From assembly GCF_017497975.1 (NCBI RefSeq), contig NZ_JAGDEL010000018.1, forward strand, positions 1 to 64,000: a stretch of DNA of 64,000 nucleotides. Direction: 5' to 3'. The notes below the pieces were generated by a model. That model was not told where the DNA came from and searched no databases. It worked only from the letters and a program-made list of their open reading frames with translations. This DNA comes from Metabacillus bambusae. GTDB taxonomy: Bacteria > Bacillota > Bacilli > Bacillales > Bacillaceae. The translations under genes and the position numbers were made by a program. This document shows, piece after piece, positions 32,266 through 40,737 of the stretch (its first letter is position 1; each line of letters opens with the position of its first letter).

Positions 32266-33108
32266 CTATATAGTTAATACTGGTGAATTAAAGCTCGTTA
32301 TATCTGATTTTTCATTCGCAATTTTTAATAGAACCATTGTGATATCATCCTTTTGCGGCACACCTTGTGTAAATTCCTGAATCGATGCCATAACACACTT
32401 TTCGATTTCTCCAACAGCTTTATCCTGATGTACAGTTAAGGTACCTATTAAACGTTCTATTTGATATTGTTCACCAGCTTTATTTGTAGCCTCGACAATT
32501 CCATCTGTATAAAAGAATACAGTGTCATTATTAGCTAACTTGATCGATGCTTCAGGGTAATTTTGATTAGGAAGGCCACCAACCATAATCCCTGATACTT
32601 TCGGAAGAGATGTTACCTTCTGATTATTACTATCTATAAACAAGGGTAAATTATGCCCTGCATTGGCAAAGGTGAGAATACCTGTTGTTGGATCCCAATC
32701 TGCACAAAATAAAGTGACAAACGATTTTAATGTTCGTAAATCTTCATATAATGCTTGATTCATAGAAGTTAAGGTTTCTCCTGGACTTTGTGTACTTTCA
32801 GCTGCACTACGAAAGGCTCCCCTTGTTAAGATCATCAACATCGCAGCAGGTATACCTTTTCCCATTACATCTCCAATGACTATCCGGATTTTCCCGTTTA
32901 CTAATGGATAAAAATCGTAATAATCACCGCCAATTAAGCGTGCAGGGAGGGAGGTTCCAGATACTTCACCACCCTCAAATGTTGGAGTTTTACCATTTAG
33001 TAATTTTGACTGGATGTTTTTCGCAAGATTGATTTCTCGTTGTAAAGTCTTATTCATTACCTCATTACAATCAGCATGGGAAAAGGAGCGTCCATCATAA
33101 TACATCAA
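32266..33108 (-). CDS. SpoIIE/RsbU-type PP2C serine phosphatase, operon gene 11
   Basis: The 280-residue protein is a stand-alone PP2C domain with metal-binding acidic motifs. These are IGGDYYDFYPL, VIGDVMGKGIPAAM, FANAGHNLP, FFYTDGIVEA and QKDDITMVLL. A short helical N-terminus (LQREINLAKNIQSKLL) is the usual RsbU/RsbP linker. Enzymes of this family dephosphorylate STAS-domain antagonists. Its ATG overlaps the stop of the upstream STAS gene by 4 bp, which indicates translational coupling. There is no attached sensor domain, so the signal must come from a partner protein. Confidence 0.93.
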   Translation of the reverse strand: MMYYDGRSFSHADCNEVMNKTLQREINLAKNIQSKLLNGKTPTFEGGEVSGTSLPARLIGGDYYDFYPLVNGKIRIVIGDVMGKGIPAAMLMILTRGAFRSAAESTQSPGETLTSMNQALYEDLRTLKSFVTLFCADWDPTTGILTFANAGHNLPLFIDSNNQKVTSLPKVSGIMVGGLPNQNYPEASIKLANNDTVFFYTDGIVEATNKAGEQYQIERLIGTLTVHQDKAVGEIEKCVMASIQEFTQGVPQKDDITMVLLKIANEKSDITSFNSPVLTI

Positions 33109-33422
33109 ACAACCTCCCCATGAAAGGCTTCGAGGATTTTATATAAACCAACTGTTTCGAAAACTGTATGAGTAAGTTCATCAATCCCTTGAAGTTTTAA
33201 TTTGAAGTTTTTTTCCTGTGATAAGTAAATCGCATTCATGATTGAGCCTATGCCTGTTGAATCGATAAATTCAAGACTAGAAAAATCAATGATTAATGCT
33301 TCAATATCTTCAAGCTCTTCTAAATAGGGATCGATAAGATTTGTTGTTGTAATATCTAACATTCCATTCAGCTGAAGGATAATGGAAGATCCTACAACTT
33401 CTTTTTTTACTGTAAATTCCAT
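33105..33422 (-). CDS. STAS-domain protein (RsbV-like), operon gene 10
   Basis: The 105-residue STAS domain has the phospho-site motif LEFIDSTGIGSIMNA. It is framed by IEALIIDFSS and a C-terminal amphipathic helix (ETVGLYKILEAF). It would be phosphorylated by the RsbW-like kinase encoded 64 bp upstream and dephosphorylated by the PP2C phosphatase encoded immediately downstream. This is the usual partner-switch trio, although no sigma factor gene is present nearby. Confidence 0.92.
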   Translation of the reverse strand: MEFTVKKEVVGSSIILQLNGMLDITTTNLIDPYLEELEDIEALIIDFSSLEFIDSTGIGSIMNAIYLSQEKNFKLKLQGIDELTHTVFETVGLYKILEAFHGEVV

Positions 33423-33486
33423 TGCATCCCTTCCCCCTTTTGTTAAGTTTGATCATTTTAGCAAGTAGAGTTTAATTTGCTACCTT

Positions 33487-34425
33487 TTATTCTCCAGAAT
33501 CAAAAATTAAAATAATCGTTGAACCTTTAGAGGAAGTATATAGTAACACTTGCTTCGTCATTTTCATCATTAAAGTAAATCCTTGTCCCATTGACCTTTT
33601 AGTGGAATATCCTGCCTGCAACGTTTGCTTCGGCAAATCCTCGAGAGAAAATCCAGGTCCTTTATCCTCAATCACAAATCGTACTTCATGATTTTCCACA
33701 TCTTCTATAAGTGTCATTTTTCCGCCTTCACCGTGCTTTATCGTATTCGTAATAGCTTCCGATAAAACTAATAACCAACTCATGATCTTCGTTTTATTAA
33801 ATCCCCGATTTTCAATGCTATCCTTAGCATGATTACGACATAAAGGGATATCAGAACGGTCTTTAATTATTCCCTCACAAAAGACATGCCCTGACTTATA
33901 TTCTGTTACTTCTTCTTTAGAGATTAAAAGAAACTGCCCCTGGGTTGCAGCAGAAATGACATCCCGATAAACTGTCCATTTGATATCATCAAGATTCGTT
34001 TCATTATGTGTGACAGTATTATCTTTACCTATGGCTGGAGAAAATAATTCCAGTTTATACATTTCGTAAGCCTTCAGCATCGCATTTTGGATATCATTTC
34101 TTAATTCAGTCTTTTTAACTTGTTGTTGAATATCTAAATTTTGCTGGCTCCATTTCAACATCAGTTCACTCAAATATAGAATAAATTCTTTTTGCTGTGT
34201 TTCTTCGTTAAAAATTTCAAATGTATGATTAGTAAAGGATTTTAAAAACAAATAATCTTCATCATTATATTGAAGATATTGACATATCTTCATTGCAAGA
34301 AATCCTCTTTTATTCATAAAAGAGAGGTCGGAATAAGACAATTCATGCAAGGGAGACGGAGTCTTAGGTTGATTTTCAATTCCTTTATCCGATCTTTTCA
34401 TTACTTTATCTAATAACCGTCTCAA
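33487..34425 (-). CDS. RsbW-like HATPase serine kinase with extended N-terminal domain, operon gene 9
   Basis: The 312-residue protein ends in a GHKL ATPase domain of the RsbW/SpoIIAB type (about 215-310). The N-box is SEAITNTIKHG, the G1 box EDKGPGF and the G2 box SMGQGFTLM. The first 200 residues are helical, carry a Cys/His cluster near 185-200 (VFCEGIIKDRSDIPLCRNH), and have no family I recognise. They may be a sensor. The start is TTG 34425, with GGGAGGG 7 bp upstream. It would phosphorylate the STAS proteins downstream. Unlike classical RsbW, no sigma factor is linked. Confidence 0.85.
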   Translation of the reverse strand: MRRLLDKVMKRSDKGIENQPKTPSPLHELSYSDLSFMNKRGFLAMKICQYLQYNDEDYLFLKSFTNHTFEIFNEETQQKEFILYLSELMLKWSQQNLDIQQQVKKTELRNDIQNAMLKAYEMYKLELFSPAIGKDNTVTHNETNLDDIKWTVYRDVISAATQGQFLLISKEEVTEYKSGHVFCEGIIKDRSDIPLCRNHAKDSIENRGFNKTKIMSWLLVLSEAITNTIKHGEGGKMTLIEDVENHEVRFVIEDKGPGFSLEDLPKQTLQAGYSTKRSMGQGFTLMMKMTKQVLLYTSSKGSTIILIFDSGE

Positions 34426-34437
34426 GCACGTCCCTCC

Positions 34438-35139
34438 CTACAGGATTCCAAGCGGAGGCATGATCGTTATTTCGTCGACAAATGCTCCTTGCGGTTGACC
34501 AATGATTGAAACTAGGTGTTTGGCAATTGTATTTGTTGGAATCATTTTGGATAAGTCAGGTTTTGACTCTATTTTTTCCCAAAAACTGCTACTAACTGAA
34601 CCAGGAATAACAGATGTAACTTGAACCCCTTTTTGACGAAGCTCTGTCTGTAATACCTTTGTCAGACCTAATACCCCAAATTTTGAAGCAGAATAACCAC
34701 CACAACCAGATAATGCAGTTGTACCTGCAACAGAAACTAGATTTAGAATATGGCCTTTTCTTTGTTCTGCCATATGTTTACCGAAATATTTACATGTTAA
34801 ATATGTTCCACGTAAATTAACTGAAAGCATTTCATCAAAGTCAGCTGTTGAAGAGTCAATGATGCTTTCAAACACGCCAACACCTGCGCTATTTATCAGA
34901 ACATCAACTGTTCCAAAATGCTTGATAGACTTTTCATAAAACGCACTTACCGATGCTTCATTTGTTACATCCAGTGGTAGAGTTAAGACGTTATTTGTTA
35001 AATCTTCTTTGTTTTGTCTACTTCCTAATACTAGATTTACTTCTAGTTCTTTGAGTAACTCTGCTGTTTCTTTTCCAATCCCTTTACTCGAACCTGTTAT
35101 TGCGATCGTTTTCCCTTTAAGTTGTTGATAAGTGTCCAT
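34438..35139 (-). CDS. short-chain dehydrogenase/reductase, candidate sepiapterin-reductase-like step, operon gene 8
   Basis: With ATG 35139 (AAGGAG 8 bp upstream) the product has 233 residues. It shows the classical SDR features: TGSSKGIGKE for NADP binding, LPLDVT, NSAGVGVF, and the catalytic S-Y-K set in NLVSVAGTTALSGCGGYSASKFG. The gene sits 7 bp after the PTPS gene. In tetrahydrobiopterin synthesis an SDR (sepiapterin reductase) reduces the side chain of 6-pyruvoyl-tetrahydropterin, so this is the natural candidate. Sequence alone does not prove the substrate; a generic ketoreductase cannot be excluded. Confidence 0.85.
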   Translation of the reverse strand: MDTYQQLKGKTIAITGSSKGIGKETAELLKELEVNLVLGSRQNKEDLTNNVLTLPLDVTNEASVSAFYEKSIKHFGTVDVLINSAGVGVFESIIDSSTADFDEMLSVNLRGTYLTCKYFGKHMAEQRKGHILNLVSVAGTTALSGCGGYSASKFGVLGLTKVLQTELRQKGVQVTSVIPGSVSSSFWEKIESKPDLSKMIPTNTIAKHLVSIIGQPQGAFVDEITIMPPLGIL

Positions 35140-35146
35140 TCTTTCT

Positions 35147-35965
35147 CTACTCCTTACCAGGTCCATAATATTCAAAATAGTTTTTCTCAGTCTCATATAA
35201 GCCAATTTTGAATAGATTATTTAATTTAGGAGCTAGCAACTCCCACGCCACAACTGCCACATTTTCCGAAGTTGGATTTAACTCTTGAAATTCTTCGGTA
35301 TCAAGATTTAAGTGTTTATGATCAAACTTCTTCATGATTTCCTGGTCGACGATTTCATCTACATTAGCTAAATTTGCAATCATACCTGTTATTGGATCAG
35401 GTTTCCCACTGACAGTTACCTCTAAGTAGTAGTTATGTCCATGTCCATATGGGTTATTACATTTCCCAAAAAGGGCAAGGTTTTCTTCATTACTTAATTG
35501 GTCACTATGCAACCGATGTGCTGTGCAAAAATGATACTTTCTCGTTAGTCTAACCATTGAATTCTCCTCCTGCTCGGCATATAAGAAATCATTTTCCCTT
35601 AAACGAATTTTATGCAGCTGACAATTCTCTATTTTTCCGTCCAATGAATCCCATAGATATGAAACAATATTTTCGGTTGTAGGAATGTTTTTCATAAAGT
35701 ATGGGACTTCTTTATTTAAAAACTTCCCGTCTAATTCCTCTTTGACAAAAGACTTTACTACTTTATCAATATCAGTAATGTTAACAACAATACCAGATTG
35801 ACTATCTAGCTTTCCTTTGACCATGACCTCTAGTGTATAGTCGTGTCCGTGACCATTTAGATTACTACATGGTCCAAAGGCCTTAACATTTTCTTCCTCG
35901 CTCCAGTTTTCTATGCGGTAGGAATGAGCAGCAGAAAAATATAGTTTTCTTGAAAGGTAAAGCAT
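35147..35965 (-). CDS. tandem 6-pyruvoyl-tetrahydropterin synthase, operon gene 7
   Basis: Two complete PTPS/QueD domains are fused (about 1-128 and 138-272). Each has the zinc histidines (SAAHSY / NGHGHDY; CTAHRL / YGHGHNY) and the Cys region (FGPCSN; FGKCNN). Domain 2 has the catalytic Asp-His as KKFDHKHLN and otherwise resembles the eukaryotic biopterin-type PTPS. In domain 1 the same position reads EELDGKFLN, so the catalytic His is Gly. The reaction is dihydroneopterin triphosphate to 6-pyruvoyl-tetrahydropterin. ATG 35965 is preferred because AGGAGGT lies 6 bp upstream. No queuosine genes are linked. Confidence 0.92.
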   Translation of the reverse strand: MLYLSRKLYFSAAHSYRIENWSEEENVKAFGPCSNLNGHGHDYTLEVMVKGKLDSQSGIVVNITDIDKVVKSFVKEELDGKFLNKEVPYFMKNIPTTENIVSYLWDSLDGKIENCQLHKIRLRENDFLYAEQEENSMVRLTRKYHFCTAHRLHSDQLSNEENLALFGKCNNPYGHGHNYYLEVTVSGKPDPITGMIANLANVDEIVDQEIMKKFDHKHLNLDTEEFQELNPTSENVAVVAWELLAPKLNNLFKIGLYETEKNYFEYYGPGKE

Positions 35966-36061
35966 GATTGAACCTCCTATCATAATGTCAATCTTAGAGG
36001 TACATTTAGTAATTACTAGCTTAATGTGACCCGATTTTTAAATCTGTTGATACTATCAATT

Positions 36062-37387
36062 TCACTGAGAATTCCTTACTTTGTTTAACATGTAACTGTA
36101 CCCGAAAACATCTATTATTCTCACAAAGTTACCTACATGTTCGATACTTTGAATCCATTTACTATTAATCTGATTTTCAATTTCTTTAGCCTGACTAATT
36201 AAAGTTTCTCTTTCTTTTTTATAACTATTTGTTTTTTCGTTTATATGAATCATATTAAATTTATTTCGCTCAACATGGACAACATGGTATAAAATCCATT
36301 CGAGTGGATTTTCAATTTTTAGCGAATAGCCGTCTTTTGTTTCTATTAGAATAGGTCTCGAAATCGTTCCTAGATTTTCTTCTGAAATACTATCACCCAT
36401 TGAGGGCATCAAAAGATTAAAAGTGATATGACCATTAACCTGTAAATCAATATCTGATAGATAACTTTGAGCATAGATATTTGTTACTTGATCACCAGCA
36501 AATTCTTTCAATGTTTCTAATTCGTACATAGAAAATGGAATAGCTGTTTTTTTTGTATAGGTTGTACCATTCAAGTAATTCGGATTAAATCTTTCAACTA
36601 GTGAATGAACATGAATAGTAATATTCCTTTTAGAGAAACGTTTTTCCATTGTTTTTAAAGAATACGCATGATTATCACAGGCAAACCAACGTCGATTTAA
36701 TTTTTCAGCCACATAAGGAATTGTGCCGCTTCCACTATAAAAATCCCCAACTAAATCCCCTTCTTGTGTAGTTGCCTTAATGACCCTCTTCAATAACGCT
36801 TCAGGTTTTTGAGATGGGAAATAAGTATTTTCTTCTCCTAAGTCATAACCGCCAACATCATCCCAAACTGATGGATAAACAATGTCTTTCTTTTTGGAAT
36901 AATTACTTGTCTTACTATAGAAAAATAGTGTTTCATGTTGATAACCAAATTGATCAATGCCAAATGTCCAAGGTGTTTGACTATGCTTCCAAATAACCTC
37001 CATCAAACAATGAGCCTTACCGAAAACTTCATCTAATTTTATTTTGACATAATGACCCATGATTTGATTCGTTTGTAATACAATCAGCCCTGTATCGCTC
37101 AATAATTCTTTGGCAAGTTCCATTCGGATTTTGTAATCTTCTAAATACAAATTTGGTTGAAAATGATCACGGATACTTTTTGCTTCATCCCATGGGTGGA
37201 CAAATTCAATCCCTTGGTCATTATGCATGGAAAATATCAGGCCCGAGTTAAAAGGACCATCTAAATAGATCATGTCAAATTTCCCACTGTAACCTTTATC
37301 TATTAACTGTTTCATAATATGTTGATTATCGCCCAAAACGAAGGAACGATTAATTATGTCTAAATCGGGGTAAATATTCACATTCAT
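36062..37387 (-). CDS. stand-alone amino-methyltransferase of the N4/N6 DNA-methylase fold, operon gene 6
   Basis: In this 441-residue protein, residues about 10-260 form a beta-class amino-methyltransferase. Motif IV occurs first as DMIYLDGPFNSG, and the SAM-binding motif follows as VGDFYSGSGTIPYVAEKL with the downstream NRRWFACDN. The usual DPPY/F of motif IV is DGPF. The C-terminal 180 residues are not recognised. There is no restriction endonuclease or specificity gene nearby. Embedded in a pterin operon, it may be an orphan DNA methylase or may act on another exocyclic amine; the latter is speculation. Confidence 0.82.
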   Translation of the reverse strand: MNVNIYPDLDIINRSFVLGDNQHIMKQLIDKGYSGKFDMIYLDGPFNSGLIFSMHNDQGIEFVHPWDEAKSIRDHFQPNLYLEDYKIRMELAKELLSDTGLIVLQTNQIMGHYVKIKLDEVFGKAHCLMEVIWKHSQTPWTFGIDQFGYQHETLFFYSKTSNYSKKKDIVYPSVWDDVGGYDLGEENTYFPSQKPEALLKRVIKATTQEGDLVGDFYSGSGTIPYVAEKLNRRWFACDNHAYSLKTMEKRFSKRNITIHVHSLVERFNPNYLNGTTYTKKTAIPFSMYELETLKEFAGDQVTNIYAQSYLSDIDLQVNGHITFNLLMPSMGDSISEENLGTISRPILIETKDGYSLKIENPLEWILYHVVHVERNKFNMIHINEKTNSYKKERETLISQAKEIENQINSKWIQSIEHVGNFVRIIDVFGYSYMLNKVRNSQ

Positions 37388-37429
37388 CCATCCCTATTTT
37401 TTAAATTTGGAGGGAAGTTACCTCCTATA

Positions 37430-39004
37430 TTAAAATTTAAATTTCGCCAAATGCTCTAGGAGATTTTTTGATACATCCGAAAGCTCTTTTGATTGCCCGT
37501 GCAAAGACTTTACTAAATCAGAAAGTGTAATTGTCATTTCGGTAGTAGTAGAAGCTCTTTCTCTAGCAAACAGCCTCATATCATCAACTTTTTGTAATAT
37601 TTCATTGTCTTCAGGTGTTTCTAATTCTTTCAAATGCTTTTCTACTTGATCTAGGAAATATAGAATATCCTCCACTACTTGTCTTTGTTTACCGGTGGTT
37701 TCGATTGAAAGATTAAACAATTCATCCACAGATTTCTTGGTATCCTGCTCAAGATAATATGATAGTCTTTGAGTTGTTATTGCTTGGTTATTTGTGTTAT
37801 CTAACATCTCATAAAGGGTATCTACCATTTGGTTAGCACTTTCAGAAAGGATCGTTAATTCTCCTCCATTTTTGATACTACTCTTTGCAGTTAAATCACC
37901 TGTTGCTAATCGTTCCATTTGAACTTTTACTTTTTGGATATTTGTGTATATTTGATTAAAGAAACTAACAGCTAATAAAAACAACACTACTAATGACATA
38001 ATGCCTGTAGCAATAAGTATCCACGAATGGCGAACGAGCGGAGCACTTAACAAATCATAGTCTAGAGCAATATAAATCACTCGATCTTGACTAATTGGTA
38101 TAAACGTTTTATACATTTGTTTTCCATTTACATTATCGATATACGATGTTTCTTTTTGTTTCTTTATCATATCGATTAATATATTTTCGTCTTTCGGTCC
38201 TTTTGTCTTAAATGAACCAAATTCAATTCTTTTTAACGGTGGGTAATAGGCTGTTTCTAAACTTTTATCTTCAAACACTCTAGGGTTTAAAACACCCATT
38301 TCTACTGTTATTGAATTTTCGGATATCATTTTTTGAATCCAACTGTCAGGACCAACTTCTTTTGTATATTGATAAACTTCATTTGCTTCAATATAAGGGG
38401 CTATAATATAATCTGTATTTTTAGGCTTATAATACGCATATTTGAAAAACATTGGTTTATCACCATGTGAACCTGATTGCACAATAGGAAGAACAATAAC
38501 ATCATCTATGAAACTAAAATAATCATTGTCTTTAATTTCTTCGTCTTTTAACATTTGATCTAGTATATTGTGCGCTTCAGAATTAATCTCTTTAATACTG
38601 AATCCAATTTCATTAGGATCAGTAGATTTTACACCCTGAATATCATCATTCACTCTAGCCATAACCGTTAATCCGTTAAGCCCTAATTGGTTTTGTATGT
38701 CCACCAGTTCATCATTTGTAATATTGTCAACATTTTTCCCTTCTAGTAAATTCCCGATATATTTCGAGCTTGAAATGATTTTTCTATTGATTTGATCTTC
38801 TATTGCGACTGATGCTATTTCAGTATCCTTTATCCCTTGCTGAAGTCCTTGATTCAACAAATTAGCCTGGTTTTCAATATTTTTTGAAATTTGATCCTTT
38901 AAATAAAAGTACTGTATAATGCCTGAACTTAATGCAACGAGAATGAGTACTGCGGAAAGTTGAGCTAAAAACTTTGCCCTTAATGTTTTTGGTTTTATAT
39001 TCAC
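37430..39004 (-). CDS. two-TM HAMP receptor lacking a chemotaxis signalling tip, operon gene 5
   Basis: The 524-residue protein has transmembrane helix 1 at about 14-33, a large external domain (about 34-325, probably double Cache-like), and helix 2 at about 328-350. A HAMP domain follows at about 350-405 (QMERLATGDLTAKS). The last 120 residues are coiled coil. The [16 protein letters not shown]-type kinase-control hairpin of chemoreceptors is absent, although the very end resembles a receptor C-terminus. It therefore looks like a membrane sensor that signals by another route, perhaps to the co-encoded switch proteins. Start GTG 39004 with AGGAGGATG upstream. Confidence 0.85.
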   Translation of the reverse strand: MNIKPKTLRAKFLAQLSAVLILVALSSGIIQYFYLKDQISKNIENQANLLNQGLQQGIKDTEIASVAIEDQINRKIISSSKYIGNLLEGKNVDNITNDELVDIQNQLGLNGLTVMARVNDDIQGVKSTDPNEIGFSIKEINSEAHNILDQMLKDEEIKDNDYFSFIDDVIVLPIVQSGSHGDKPMFFKYAYYKPKNTDYIIAPYIEANEVYQYTKEVGPDSWIQKMISENSITVEMGVLNPRVFEDKSLETAYYPPLKRIEFGSFKTKGPKDENILIDMIKKQKETSYIDNVNGKQMYKTFIPISQDRVIYIALDYDLLSAPLVRHSWILIATGIMSLVVLFLLAVSFFNQIYTNIQKVKVQMERLATGDLTAKSSIKNGGELTILSESANQMVDTLYEMLDNTNNQAITTQRLSYYLEQDTKKSVDELFNLSIETTGKQRQVVEDILYFLDQVEKHLKELETPEDNEILQKVDDMRLFARERASTTTEMTITLSDLVKSLHGQSKELSDVSKNLLEHLAKFKF

Positions 39005-39018
39005 TCTTACATCCTCCT

Positions 39019-40491
39019 CTATGATGTCTCTATCATTTTGCGTAAGGTTAAGCGATCTGTCTTTCCTTGAATGAGTGGAATTGCTTCAATCTGTAAAATT
39101 TTATCCGGTACTTTAATGGCTGCAATTTTTCTTGAGCAGTGCGAATATAACTCTTGTACATTTAAGTTACCCTCAGGTACAACAAACGCTATGACTTGTT
39201 CCCCATACAAAGTATGCGGTACACCAATAACAGCTGCTTGTTTAACATTAGGGTGTTGTGTTAATACGTACTCCACCTCTCCAGGTATCACAGCTTGTCC
39301 ACCCTTTTTTATCATATTTTTTATTCTTTCAATTAGGATATATCTGTTATTACCAAGTGACTTAACAAGATCACCTGTATGGTACCAACCATCCTTCAAA
39401 ACTTCATCTGTTAAATCAGGCCGTTTATAATACCCAGAAAAAACACCTTTCCCTCTAGCAAGTAACTCTCCAATATCTTCTTGTCCATCAACGTTAAACA
39501 GCTTAAACTCAACACCATTAAATCCTCGCATTTCTTTTTCCCTGAGTTCGCTATATAACATTGCTCCTCCTTCAGAAGAACCATAGGAGTTTATGAATTG
39601 AGTATCAGGGAAGGAATCTACTAAATCTATAAGTTCTTGAGAGATCATTTCCCCTACAAATCCTACTTTTTTTAGAATTTGTAAACAACCTGGGTTCGTT
39701 TTCTGAACAATTTTATATACAGATTTAAAAATGGATGGTGTACAGTACAATTTATTACATGATTTCTCGTCCAAAATTCTCCCAATTGTAATAGGATCGA
39801 AAGAATCCGGTATAACAAGGTGCGCATTCTTTCTTAAACTCAATAATATGGTTGCCAGTCCTACAGGAGCTGTTGGTGGAAGTATACTAAAGAAGACATC
39901 TTCTGTATTGAGTTCAAAAAAATCTTGTATATCATTAATCCAAGAATCCAGGTTTTCATTTCCTAACATCAATCCTTTTGGAATCCCTGTACTTCCAGAT
40001 GAACAACCAATGACATCGATTCGATCTTTTTCAACAGGCTTCTCATCACCTTCAAACTTGTTTTCAACCCATTCGGTATTGTTTGATGTAGTATAAATAA
40101 TGCATTCTTCATTGGTTTCTTGTGCCCATTTAATTAGGACTTCCTCAAAATTGAATCCATTGTTTTCATTTATTGAGAATACGACATGAGGGGAAAGAAA
40201 TTCCAGCACAGCAGTTAAGTCATCTTTTCGGAACTGCCAACTTAACGGTATAAGAATCCCACCTAATTCATTGACAGCTAAAGCCAGTCCTAGAAATGAT
40301 TCCACCTGAGGAATCATTACTCCGACTTTTTTCCCTTTTATTTCACTACATCCATTTAGAAGCTGAATAAATTGGTCTCTTTTTTCTTTAATATCTTCTA
40401 ATGAATATTCTCCTCTAACTGTAGATAAAGAGGTTTTCTTCATATCTGCATTTCCACTAAAAATCCAATCAGAAAAGGTTTGATTAGCCAA
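39019..40491 (-). CDS. AMP-forming acyl-CoA/acyl-ACP ligase, operon gene 4
   Basis: The 490-residue ANL-superfamily enzyme has every core motif: the P-loop CSSGSTGIPKG, YGSSEGG, GWYHTGD, and the hinge IKNMIKKGGQAVIPGEVE. The C-terminal catalytic Lys region is PLIQGKTDR. It activates a carboxylic acid as an adenylate. Its TTG start overlaps the acyl carrier protein stop by 8 bp, with AAGGGAGAG inside that gene. Loading of the acyl group onto this carrier protein is therefore the likely next step. The acid is unknown. Confidence 0.9.
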   Translation of the reverse strand: MANQTFSDWIFSGNADMKKTSLSTVRGEYSLEDIKEKRDQFIQLLNGCSEIKGKKVGVMIPQVESFLGLALAVNELGGILIPLSWQFRKDDLTAVLEFLSPHVVFSINENNGFNFEEVLIKWAQETNEECIIYTTSNNTEWVENKFEGDEKPVEKDRIDVIGCSSGSTGIPKGLMLGNENLDSWINDIQDFFELNTEDVFFSILPPTAPVGLATILLSLRKNAHLVIPDSFDPITIGRILDEKSCNKLYCTPSIFKSVYKIVQKTNPGCLQILKKVGFVGEMISQELIDLVDSFPDTQFINSYGSSEGGAMLYSELREKEMRGFNGVEFKLFNVDGQEDIGELLARGKGVFSGYYKRPDLTDEVLKDGWYHTGDLVKSLGNNRYILIERIKNMIKKGGQAVIPGEVEYVLTQHPNVKQAAVIGVPHTLYGEQVIAFVVPEGNLNVQELYSHCSRKIAAIKVPDKILQIEAIPLIQGKTDRLTLRKMIETS

Positions 40492-40726
40492 TTAATATCT
40501 CTCCCTTCATAAACGTACGATACATACTACCAACAGTTAAAACATCATCTATTTTATCAATACTCCCAAGCTCAAGTTTAAATCTCTCCGCTACTTCACA
40601 TATAAGATTAACGAGTTGCATGGAATCCACTCCTAAATCATCTCGGAAACTACTATCCTTTTCTATATCTTCCAATGGTAAGTTTGATAGTTCTGATACA
40701 ATCTTTCGAAAATCATCAAATGTCAT
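40484..40726 (-). CDS. acyl carrier protein, operon gene 3
   Basis: This 80-residue helical protein has the phosphopantetheine attachment serine in LGVDSMQLVNLI. The spacing is that of a stand-alone acyl or peptidyl carrier. The sequence differs from housekeeping AcpP. It is preceded by AGGAGG and sandwiched between a hydrolase gene (11-bp gap) and the ligase gene (8-bp overlap). It probably carries the acyl unit activated by the ligase. No phosphopantetheinyl transferase, condensation or ketosynthase gene is in the window. Confidence 0.9.
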   Translation of the reverse strand: MTFDDFRKIVSELSNLPLEDIEKDSSFRDDLGVDSMQLVNLICEVAERFKLELGSIDKIDDVLTVGSMYRTFMKGEILIG

Positions 40727-40737
40727 GTTTAATCCTC

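Noticed and set aside
35147-35965. Queuosine pathway (QueD) for the PTPS-like protein
   Set aside because: No queC, queE or queF is linked, and the context with an SDR and FolE, together with the FGKCNNPYGHGHNY sequence, fits biopterin-type PTPS better.
36062-37387. Restriction-modification or BREX-like defence island around the methyltransferase
   Set aside because: No nuclease, specificity subunit, PglZ or helicase gene is nearby; the neighbours are pterin, acyl and signalling genes.
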